Shown in pieces: positions 54,759 to 64,000 of a stretch of 64,000 nt of DNA. The stretch's first letter is position 1, and each line of letters begins with the position of its first letter. The stretch comes from Eudorina sp. 2006-703-Eu-15. Lineage: Eukaryota; Chlorophyta; Chlorophyceae; Chlamydomonadales; Volvocaceae. A program made the translations under genes and the position numbers. The stretch is taken from assembly GCA_003117195.1 (NCBI GenBank), contig BDSI01000149.1, positions 62,001 through 126,000 on the forward strand, written 5' to 3'. Under the pieces are notes generated by a model. It searched no databases, had not been told where the DNA came from, and saw only the letters and a list, made by a program, of their open reading frames with translations.

Positions 54759-55673
54759 AGGGGGAGGGGGAGGGGGAGGGGGAGGGGGAGGGGGAGGGGA
54801 GGGGGAGGGGAGGGGGAGGGGGAGGGGGAGGGGGCGGGGGCGGGGGAGGGGGGGGGGGAGGGGGAGGGGGAGGGGGAGGGGGAGGGGGAGGGGGAGGGGA
54901 GGGGGAGGGGGAGGGGGAGGGGAGGGGGAGGGGGCGGGGGAGGGGGAGGGGGAGGGGGAGGGGGCGGATGCACGGGTGGGTGGAGTGGGGGCGACTAGGC
55001 GGGTGAGTGGATGGGTGAGTGGGTGGGTGGGTGGGTGGGTTGGTCTCGCCGGGGCGGGCGGGTTAACCCATTCGAGGCTACCTTCCCCGGGTGCGGCACT
55101 TCTCTTGCCCCCCCATCCCCCTAGTTTGAAATTGTCTACTACCAATTTCCTGACCCCCTCCCCCCCTAGCGAATGTTCCCTGTACCCCTGCCCCGCCCAA
55201 CCCCCCCCCCCCCCGGCTCCAGGCATCTGGCACGGCACCGTGGTGGCCCTGAAGGCGCAGGTGCTGCCGCCCTCCCTCAGCGGCGACGCGCGGCGGCGCC
55301 ACATGGCGGTGATGGAGGTGGCCATCTCCTCCGCCATCAACCACCCCTCCATCGTCCAGACCTACTGCTACAGCTTCCGACCCATCCGCAGCACCGTCAG
55401 CCGGACCGTCATGTGGGTGCTCGTGTGCGGGGTGTGCTTGTGTGTGTGTGTGGGTGTGTGTGGGTGCTCGTGTGCGGGGTGTGCTTGTGTGTGTGTGTGG
55501 GTGTGTGTGGGTGCTCGTGTGCGGGGTGTGCTTGTGTGTGTGTGTGGGTGTGTGTGGGTGCTCGTGTGCGGGGTGTGCTTGTGTGTGTGTGTGGGTGTGT
55601 GTGGGTGCTCGTGTGCGGGGTGTGCTTGTGTGTGTGTGTGGGTGTGTGTGGGTGCTCGTGTGCGGGGTGTGCT

Positions 55674-55705
<32 letters not shown>

Positions 55706-55759
55706 CTCGTGTGCGGGGTGTGCTTGTGTGTGTGTGGGTGCTCGTGTGCGGGGTGTGCT

Positions 55760-55791
<32 letters not shown>

Positions 55792-58700
55792 ACTGTGTGT
55801 GTGTGTGTGTTATTTAGGCAGGCAGGGTGTGTAAGAAAGGAACCCGGGCGTGTGTGCAGGTGTGGGTGTGCGGGGGGGAGGGGAATGGGTTACGAACGGG
55901 GAGGGGACAGGGGGGCCCTATGGGATCCAGGTAGCATGGATAGGCGAGGGGGTTGCACGAAGGCTTCAAAGATGCGGCTTGGGGCGGAGTCGCTTAATAG
56001 GGGACGGGGGCGGGGGTTACGTCCGGCCCCACGGACCCGCTTTCTTAGTTTCTGGGAAGGAGTGAGCCGCCGCCGACAAATGAAACAAAGAGCCCGTAAG
56101 ACGTTGACATTTGTGCCTGTGTGTATGTGTGTATGTGTATGTACGGCAGCAGCAGCAAGCACGGCCGCAAGTCCTTTGCCATCAAGGAGGAGCCCGAGGA
56201 GGGAGAGGCGGGTGCGTGGGGGTTGAGGGAGGGGAGGAGGGGGTTCGGAGGGGAGGAGGGACACATCGACCTGTACGGGCCTGTACGAACCTGTACAGAC
56301 CTGTACGGACCTGAACTGTCAGAGGTGAAGGAAGGAGCTGCGGTTCAGCGCTAGCGGTATCCCCCCGTAGGGGTAAGGAGGGTGGCGGGGTTGAGGGCGG
56401 AAGGCATTTGGTTATGGGCTGGGCTGGTATGCGTCGGGGGTGGCCTGGGTGGGTCAGTGGTGCGATGGAATGGTTGGATGGCTGGCGGCTGGTGGGAAGC
56501 GGCGGCGGGAGGGGGGCCGGGGAAATTGGCGCCAGGCGGAGAGGGGATGCGGCACGGAAGCCTTCGCGACCCGCACTGCTGCACCCCCCCACCCCCACCC
56601 CCCCGCCCGTGACCGCACCCTCAATTTCCTATCCCCCCCGTGACCGCAACCGGCTGTCGGCGGATGGCCACTTGCCTCCGCCCGGGACACGACTCTCCGC
56701 TGCCCGCCCCTCGGCTCTCCGGTCCCCACCCCCCACCCCCCCGTTCTCCGTCCCGACAGGCGAAGGGCTGGGTGAGCGCGGCGGCGACTGCGAGGGCGGC
56801 CTGGACGAGGGCGGTGGGGACGGTGGGGAGGACTACGGCCACGAGCTGCTGCTGGTGCTGGAGTGAGTTTCGCAGGGCTGGGGGGAGGGAAGGGGGGGAG
56901 GGAGGGAGGGGGGAGGGAGGGGGGAAGGGAGGGAGGGGGGATGGGAGGGAGGGGGGAGGGGGGAGGGGGGAAGGGGGTCTTTATTGACAAAAAGGGGAAG
57001 GGGAAGGGGGTGGAAGGCGGGGAGGGGGTGTAGCAAATTGGCTTTAGACATCTTTGTACCGTACTGCGCTGCTGCAAGGGGGGGAGAAGGGATGCTGCTT
57101 GGATGGACAATCGTGGGTTGTGTCATGTAGGCTGAAGGGCGCGGGAACGGGGGGGCCGTTGAGGGGAGGGGAGGGGAGGGGAGGGCGAGGGCGAGGAGGG
57201 GGAAAAACGCCGTACGCGCCGCACACAGCGCGAGCACGTGCTGTCGTACCGGCTCCAGGACCCGGATGCCTTCCCCTTCGCCGCGGCGGCCACCATTACC
57301 ACCGCCACCGCCGCCCCCTCTCATCTCCCCAGCACACCCTCCGCAGCCGCGCCTCTCCGCCCGCTTGCTCCCACCCCGCGCGGGTATCTCAGCCCCACTC
57401 GACCCGCCCGCGGCCTCGTTCCCCTTCCCCATCGGGGGGGCCCGGGGCGGGGCGAGCTGGGGCGGCGGCTGTGCGCAGCCCGCTCTCTCCCCACACTACC
57501 CCGCCCTACCCCACCCACCCCACCCTCATCCGACACTAACATGAACGGCAGCTCGGCAGGGTAACAGTCCCCACCCGCCCGCCTGACCCCACCCCGCCCC
57601 GCCCAGGTACTGCGACGGCGGCTCCCTTCGCGCCGCCCTGGACCGGGGGATATTCCACCAGGGCCGCCCCTGGCCCTGGGACTGGCGGCGAGCCATCCAG
57701 GCGGCCGGACAGCAGGGGCAGGGGGCAGCACAGCAACAGCACCACCAGCACCATCAGCAGCAGCAGGACTTGGCGGCGGCGGCGGCGGGAGGCCAGCAAC
57801 CGCCGCCGTCCCAGCAGCAGCAGTTGGCGCAGCCGCCATCGGCGCCGGCGCCGCCGGTTTCGGAGCCGCAGCCCATGATGGGGGACTCGACGGCCATCGC
57901 GGCCGCCGTGGCTGCGCTGGCGCGGTACGGCCCGAGCTCCGCGCCGCCATCCGCCGCCGCCGCCGCCGGGCTGGCGGGCGTCGATCGGAAGCCCAGCGGC
58001 GGGACGGGCAGCAACGGAGGTTTGGTCGGCAGCATCCCGGCGCCGCTGACGCCGCCGACGCCGCCGGGGCGAGCCGCCGGCGCGGCGGAGCGACGCGCGG
58101 AGGCGGGCGACGATGGGCGTCCGAGCATTCGTCGCGACAGGACCATCGAAGCGTCGGAACTCGCGTCGAGCCTGTGGCCTAAACTGGATATGTACGAACC
58201 GGATTTCACGCACGGCGCGTTTGAGGTGATCCTCCCCACTGACGACGGCGCCGCCGCCTCCGCTACCGGGAAGGGAGGGTCCAAGCTCGTCCCCAGCGGC
58301 GACGCCGCCGCCGCCGTAGGGCTGCCGCCGCCGCCGCCGCTGCATGCGACGTTGACCGTGGTCAACACCCTCGCCGGCGCGCCCACCGCCGCGACCTCCT
58401 TCGTGTCGTCCTTCAGCAACGCCTTGGGCGCCGGCGCCAGCGCCGCCGACAACGCCGCCGCCGCCGCGGCGGCCGACCGTCTGGCGATGATGTACCTGCT
58501 GCAGCACGCGGCGGCGGCGGTGGCGGCGGGCGCCGACCCCGCCGTCGGCGGCTACGCCAAGATGCTCGCGGACTACATCAGCAGCAGCCAGCTGATGGGC
58601 CTGGCCGGCAGTAGCATCCTGGGGGATCTGGGGGGACAGTCCGCTGCTGGCGGCGGCGGCGGTGCTGGCGGCGGCGGCGGCATTAGCAGCAGCGGGCCGC

Positions 58701-61700
58701 ACTCGAGCGACACGATGGTCGCGCCGCCGCCAGCGGTGCTGGCGGCGGCGGCCGCCGCCGTCACGGCGGGTGCGGCGGCGGCGCCGCCGCCGCCGCCGCT
58801 GCAGATGTCCGCGCGCAGCGGCCCCGCGAGCGGCAGTAGCGCGCTGCGCAACAGCGTCGGGAGTTTGCCGCCGGCGGCCAGCTCGGGGGTGGCGTCGGCG
58901 GAGGCGGCCGCGCTGCTGACGTCGCCGCCGCCGAGCGCCGCGCAGCCACACCAGCCCCCGCCGGCGATTCGGTACGGGCTGATGCTGGCGGTGGCGGCGG
59001 ACGTGGCGGGTGGGCTGCTGCACCTGCACGCCCACGGTGTCGTACACGGGTGAGGCCCGGGCGGGGCGGGCGGGGTCTGTGGGGGAGTGTTCTGTGGGGG
59101 AGGGGTGTGCCTTCCGCCAGTCTGCGAATCTGCGGGTGCGGGTGCGGGTGCGCCGGGCGGGTGCGGGTGCCGGGCGGGCTCCTGCCTTTGCCCCTCGCGC
59201 CGTCGCTCTGGCAGCAGCGCAGCTTGGAAATGTCCACCAATTTCCTGTACCCCCAAAGTCGCCTGCGTGTGTGTGTTTGTGTGTATGATGTATGTTAGAC
59301 ATGCGCTGTGCACGTAATTACGCGAATGGCCTGCCGTACGGTACTTGCAACCCCGCGCTTTCCCCCTCGTGTTGTCGCTGCCCCCGCCGGGCAACCAACA
59401 GTCGTACAGTCCCCTCCGCCTGACCTCTCCCCTCCCCCACCCACCCCCCCACACGCACACATTCCAACCCCCACCCCCCCGCAATTAGGGTCCTCGCAAG
59501 TCGTGTCTCTCGGTTTATTTTAACACACTTCCCCCCTTTCCAGGGACGTCAAGGCCAGCAACGTGCTCCTGAAGCAGATCGTGGTGTCCGACTCATTGGA
59601 GGCCGCCGGGAGGGTGCTGGACACCACGGCTGGCAACCACAACACCGCAGCAGCAGCAGCCGGCGGGGGCGGAGGAGGCACCGCGGGCGGCGGAGGAGGC
59701 GGCGGCGCGGGGGGCACTGGCCCGTCGTCCGCGGGGACAGCGGTGGCGGCGCCGACCGCCGTCGCCGCCGCGGCGGGAGGGATCTGCGGCGGCGTCAGTG
59801 CCACCGACCTGCCGCTGGCTGGCAGCGTGGAGCTGACGGATAAGGGCCCGCGGCTGGGCTTGTGTGCCAAGGTCGGTGGGTTGGTGGGTCGGTGGGTCGG
59901 TGGGCGGATGGGCCACACCGGCCCCCTCCGCCGTCTGTCTATGGGCCTCCCACAGATCCCTCCCGCCCTCCCCCCCCCCCGCGTTCCACTGCACCTTTTC
60001 GGAACCGGCCCCCTCCGCCGTCCCTGCGGCGCCTGCTGCCCCCCCTCGCAGCGGCCGGGACCCTCCCCCCCTTTGTGGCTCTCGGCCCCCGCTGGAGTCC
60101 CGGCATCAGACCCTCTCCCTCCGCCTGTCGCTGTAGGGGGGTGTTCAGCCGAGTCGCCCACCCGGGTGGGGTGGGGTGTGACTGTGCATATGTCTATCCA
60201 AAATGAGGACCCACCCACGCATCCACCCACCCACCCCCGCCCCTGGCCCCCTCCCCCCGCCCCTGGCCCCCTCCCCCGCCCCTGGCCCCCTCCCCCCCCC
60301 CTGGCCCCACCCCGCCCCTGGCCCCTCCCCCCCCCTTGGCCCCCACCCCGCCCCTGGCCCCCTCCCCCCCCCCCGGCCCCCTCCCCCCCTGGCCCCTCCT
60401 GCAGGTGTCGGACTTCGGCCTGAGTACGATGTTATCCGCCTCCACCATGGACACCCACGTCAGCGCCACCACCGCGGCCGGCTCGCTGTCGCACATGTCA
60501 CCCGGTGGGGGGGTGGGGAAGGGGGGTGGGGGAGGGGGATGGATGGGTGGGGGAGGGGGGTGACTTTTGGGGTTTCGCTGTCTTGGTGGACAGGAACGGG
60601 GTGGCTGAGTGGTCGGGGTGGCTGGGGGTAAGACGGGGCTAGAAGCGAATACCGGGGGCCTGGAGCACAGATGGGGGGTTACGTGGCGGGAGGGGGTACA
60701 TGGGTTTAGAGTTTTATTACCGGACCCCCCGTGGCGGTGACGTGGGGGGCAGTGGAGGTGCCCCAGCTGCATGGGTGGGGTGGGGCCAAGGGCTCCAGGG
60801 AGGGGGCTGCTCTGCCAGCCAGCTGGTCACCGTCCCCCGCCCTCCGCCCTGCCTGCCAATGTCCTATACCCCCCTCCCTCCTGGCCCCCCCTGCAGAGCT
60901 GCTGCTGTGTGGCCACGTCAGCAAGGCCAATGACGTGTACGCCTTCGGGGTGCTGCTGTTCGAGCTGTTCACGGGGGAGAGGGCCTGGGAGGGGATGCCG
61001 AGGGCGCTGCTGCCAGCCCGGGTGAGTGGGAGGGGGCGGGAGAGGGAGAGGGAGAGGGAGAGGCGGCCCCTTGGGTGCTGGGGGCCGGGGGCTTGGGGGG
61101 TTAGGTCTCAGACCCCGGGGCTCTCCAGGGAGGGAGGGAGGGAGGGGGTATTGCTCCCAAGGGTGTTGAGGTGCGTGCGTGTGTGTGGGGTGTGTGTGTG
61201 TGTCTTAGTAGATTGGTGCTGCCGGGACGGGGAAGGGGGCCGGGGGTGCGGGGGTTGAATTGAAAAAAGAAACAAACCGGCCGGGGGGGAGAGGGGCCGG
61301 GGCGCGCACGTACTGCTCCTGCCCGTGCTGCCACCTGCCACCTGCCACCTGCCACCTGCTGCCCAACCGGTGGGTGGGCCGAGTCAGCCAGTCGTCCCAA
61401 CTGATCCCCCCCTTCACCCCCTCACCCCTCACCCCTCACCCCTCACCCCTCACCCCCCCCTCAACCTCTCTCCCCCCCTCATTCGCAACCTCAGGTGGCC
61501 CTGGAGGGCTGGCGGCCCGTCTTCCCACCCCACACGCCGCCCGCGTACCGCCAGCTGGCTGAGAGGTACGTGTGTACGACCTGGTACGTGTGTACGACCT
61601 AGCGCCCCCCCGCTGACCCAGAGACCTCTGCGCACCTGCTGCCCCCCAGCCCCCCGCTCCCGCCGGGCTCTGTCCGCCAATGTTTTGTAACCCCGACCCC

Positions 61701-62363
61701 GCCCCCCCAGCGCAGCTTCAATACCAGTCTGTCATATTTTCCTGCGCCCCAATGTCCCCCGCCCGGCCCCGCCCTCTGGGATGTCCGCCGCTGGACGTGT
61801 TGTCGCGGCGCCGCAGGTGCTGGCTGGCCGACCCGTCGAAACGGTGAGGGGGCCGCTACGGCAGGGCGGGGCAGGGGAAGGTGGTGCGGATGACGCAGGT
61901 GATGTGGGTGACATGAGTGTGAGTTAAGGGAAAATGGACGTGGGAGGTCATCGCGGTCGTTGTGCCCGAGTGTATACGACGTCCCTGTTGTGCTCTTCGA
62001 TCCAGCCCAACCCCGCCCCGACCCGACCCGTCCCGCCCTGCCCCTGCCCCTGCCCCGACCCGGCCTGGCCCCCCTCGTAGGCCCACCTTTGAGGAGATCG
62101 TGGCCACGCTCCGCGACATGCGGGACGCGGCGGCGGCTGAGCAGCTGCCCGAGTGGGTGCCCGTGCCCCACCCGCAGCTGGCCTTCCTGCAACAGCTCGC
62201 GCTGCAGCGGCGACCCGCCGCCCTGCAGTCGCCGTCGGAGCGCCCGCCGTCGCACCCGTACCCGCACACGCTGACGGCGGCGGTGACGGCGGCGGCGGCG
62301 GCGCCGCTGGCGACCGTGGCCGTGGAGGTCTCCCCGGCGCCGCCCTCTCAGTCGCAGTCCTAG
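50032..62363 (+). CDS. Receptor-like transmembrane Ser/Thr kinase, TKL group
   Basis: Exons: 50032-50292, 50345-50488, 50925-51008, one unresolved around 51992-52280, 52767-53202, 53612-54154, 54487-54621, 55223-55412, 56150-56211, 56760-56862, 57607-59049, 59544-59871, 60405-60504, 60897-61021, 61495-61565, 61817-61843 and 62081-62363 (TAG). From 52767 on, the frame is closed (1281 aa). Residues 1-30 are a signal peptide (VVLKLILLVNLAPLVSA). The ectodomain has NLTxN sites and Cys residues. A TM helix (GALLLAVVLVAVFARA) spans the exon pair 53202/53612. Kinase features: GQGSFGKVYKG, VALK, MEVAISSAINHPSIV, catalytic HGDVKASNVLL (HGD for HRD, Asp kept), SDFGLS, MSPE and CWLADPSKRPTF. An A/G/Q-rich insert of ~430 aa lies before helix E, and ~95 aa lie between the catalytic loop and DFG. 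The ligand is unknown. The donor of exon 1 (GTTGCG) is weak. Confidence 0.87.
51040..51777 (+). repeat. GGGCAGGGCAGGGCGGCGCG minisatellite in kinase intron
   Basis: About 740 bases of GGGCA and GGCGCGG units lie after exon 50925-51008. The sense strand is strongly G-rich, with a pure G run near 51637. Multi-hundred-codon frames on both strands here are repeat artefacts. Confidence 0.95.
53370..53402 (+). repeat. Recurrent intronic element, degenerate copy
   Basis: GGTTCGCTGTCTAGGATGAT followed by a GAGAGGGG run resembles the TTTCGCTGTCT core of the element, about 170 bases after the donor of the intron that starts at 53203. Only the left half is well conserved. Confidence 0.4.
54626..54965 (+). 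repeat. (GGGGGA)n hexamer tract in kinase intron
   Basis: About 340 bases of GGGGGA/GGGGA units with an internal pure G run (about 54730-54758) begin only a few bases after the donor following the glycine-loop exon. The purine bias is extreme on the sense strand. Confidence 0.97.
55413..55786 (+). repeat. ~57-base GT-rich minisatellite at a kinase 5' splice site
   Basis: About seven copies of a unit (GTGGGTGCTCGTGTGCGGGG, then TGTGCTTGTGTGTGTGTG and GGTGTGT) start exactly at the donor GT after 55412. Each copy contains another GTGGGTG, so cryptic donors repeat along the array. Confidence 0.92.
56975..57000 (+). repeat. Recurrent intronic element, copy 3
   Basis: GGTCTTTATTGACAAAAAGGGG lacks the TTTCGCT start but keeps the rest, about 115 bases after the donor of kinase intron 56863-57606. 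Confidence 0.6.
60228..60403 (+). repeat. C-rich CCCCTGGCCCC repeat before the DFG exon
   Basis: A degenerate run of CCCCTGGCCCCCTCCCCC units occupies the 3' end of the intron before exon 60405 and acts as an unusually long pyrimidine-type tract. Confidence 0.85.
60569..60602 (+). repeat. Recurrent intronic element, copy 4
   Basis: GGTTTCGCTGTCTTGGTGGA followed by CAGGAACGGGG lies 67 bases after the donor of kinase intron 60505-60896. Flanks are conserved and the centre has diverged. Confidence 0.6.
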
Positions 62364-64000
62364 GAGGGAGGGCGTCTTGGCCGTACATACCGCAGCAGTA
62401 GTAGTAGCAGTAGCAGTAGTGGGGAGGGCCGTGCGTCGTCGCTGCCCGCTGGCCAGTGTTTCACCGCCCGGAGAAAGAACAGCAGCAGCAGGAGGAGGAG
62501 GAGGAGGAGGGGAGGCAGCATAGACGCTCTGTTGGCTAGTTGAAGTGGCTGTGGCACCTGGAGGTGGTGGTGGTGGTTCTAGCGGCGCCGGCATTGGCAC
62601 CGACAGCAGGGACAGCAGCGGCAGCAGGGACAGCAGGGATCAAAAATCACCCTTAAAACAAGGAGTACCACGCTTAGTGGCGCAACTTGCCGTACATGTC
62701 GTACTAACTACTACTTTCCAGATCCTCCGCACACAAAGTACAGCAACAACAGCTGGCATTTGGAAAGATGAAAAGCCCGCTCGTAGCAACCTATTTCTCC
62801 TTCTTCAAGGAAAGTTCAGTGCCCAACCCCCCGGGGGGTAGGTGGTTGCGGTGGCTGCGCCGCGGACTGGTACGGAGGAGGCAGATACGGACATGTACGG
62901 CACTGCGAGCATGATATTGAACAGGGGCGTCGTGTTATTGTGGTTGCGGCGTCTGTCGGAAGGTTTAGACGACGTGTACGACGGATGCTTATTGGGAGGA
63001 GATGTTGCGATGGCTCTGCGGCGGCTGCGTGGAATGTTCCACGTCGTACCACTTGTGTCGTACCGGATATTCTCGTCTCGTGCACTCGTCTCCACCTCAT
63101 CCGCACGTGTCTTGAGGTGTCTAGAGCCGAAGGAGGACGATGCGGCCCACGTCCTCTCGAGGTGCTGCAGCCCCACCTACAGACCACGTGTGGTCATCTG
63201 TTCGCGTTGCGTCGTTCGCCGCATCCTAAGGGCTCAAGTTCCGGTCCGTAATATATGTCGCATTGTCGTATCGTCGGCGGGATCTCCAGCGCTGCGCATG
63301 GCATGTCACGGGCCCCCCTTGAAAATTTGGATTTATTTTGAGCATTTGGTTCCGGATCCAGGATCCGGATCCGGGACATCTGCGCGTCCCGGCGCGGCTG
63401 TTGGGGTGTTGTCGGTTGGTATCGGTTGTCGTACATGTGCACACTCATTTCTGATTGGGGGGAATTAACCTGGTTGAGGGGCAAGGACGATGGGACTTGG
63501 CGGTGGGAGGTCGGGGACGATCGGGAAAGGCGCGGAGCTGCGGGGGAAGTCGGGCGGGGGGCGGGACATCGCACCACCTTCCCCCGTGCTCGCCTGCTGC
63601 TTGCCGCTTGCCGCTTTGCTTGCGTGCTTGGGGCCGCTTGCTGCTGCTAGCGGCCCCTGCCCCACTGCCCCCTGGAAGCCCTGGCCCTTCCTGGCCGGGC
63701 ACCCAGGTTCCCCATCCGGGTGGCTACGGCATACCCCCGCCCGACCAACTCAGAGCACCCACCTCTCTACCTCCCGCCTCACACACCCTTCCCCGGGACC
63801 TCTAGGGTTTGGCAGGCTTTGGCGGGTGTGGCTGTGACCTGATCCCTGCACCCCCACCCACCCCCCGGGGGGGGAAATATCTCCGGGACGTGCCCATCAC
63901 CGCACTGCTCTTCCCTGCACTGCTCTGCGCTGCATGGCTCTGCTCTGCGCTGCATGACCCCCACCCTCCGGAACATTTTAGGCCGCTGCTGCGGCGGGTG
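62364..64000. other. 3' UTR of the kinase and downstream sequence to the window edge
   Basis: The stretch begins with GTA/AGT and GGA trinucleotide repeats (about 62395-62420 and 62490-62513). No further gene is supported before the edge. Short frames near 62842-63470 and 63490-63837 have no recognisable motif. Confidence 0.5.

Noticed and set aside
54267..56226. Gly/Glu-rich frames up to 565 codons
   Set aside because: They are made by the (GGGGGA)n tract and the GT minisatellite, both intronic.

Overview
The window looks like nuclear DNA of a chlamydomonadalean (volvocine-type) green alga. It has GC-rich, intron-rich genes with GT(G/A)AGT-type donors and CAG acceptors. The proteins carry long Ala/Gly/Gln low-complexity stretches, the introns are full of GC minisatellites and GT/CA microsatellites, and there are plant-like plastid enzymes, PiT-type phosphate transporters and an algal receptor-like TKL kinase. 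There is no sign of bacterial operons, rRNA, tRNA, CRISPR or an intact transposon. Gene models were built by hand by joining exons at GT...AG sites. Five joins keep frame from the first to the last exon I could place, and the sixth (the kinase) keeps frame downstream of one unresolved exon.

Layout. (1) 1-3106 (+): the 3' part of an unrecognised low-complexity protein with a Q-rich exon, RRxS sites and a helical C-terminus. (2) 9682-6640 (-): a 694-aa FAD-linked oxidoreductase of the sugar-lactone oxidase (GULO/ALO) family. (3) 12678-15494 (+): a 339-aa conserved protein, probably plastid, with a coiled coil followed by membrane helices. (4) 19293-26509 (+): plant-type N-acetylglutamate synthase, 608 aa in 12 exons, with a 1.5-kb minisatellite in one intron. 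(5) 38892-30446 (-) and 46558-41827 (-): two tandem PiT/PHO4 phosphate transporters (PTB type) of about 620 aa. (6) 50032-62363 (+): a transmembrane receptor-like Ser/Thr kinase of the TKL group, with a kinase domain interrupted by low-complexity inserts. The gaps between genes (1.6-4 kb) hold only simple repeats and small tandem duplications that I can support.

Function. NAGS starts plastid arginine/ornithine synthesis. The PTB pair points to phosphate uptake, with PHR/PSR1-like GNATATNC sites near both 5' ends. The kinase looks like an environmental sensor. Neighbouring genes are not obviously one pathway.

The observations most worth following are: a short sense-oriented element (TTTCGCTGTCTTTATTGACA followed by a G-run) recurring 60-200 nt downstream of 5' splice sites in introns of three unrelated genes; mosaic intron differences and composition divergence between the tandem PTB paralogues; long complementary (CA)n and (GT)n tracts flanking five exons of one PTB gene; a hairpin/AGTATCT repeat block inside a PTB intron; and very G-rich intronic minisatellites in the kinase and NAGS genes.
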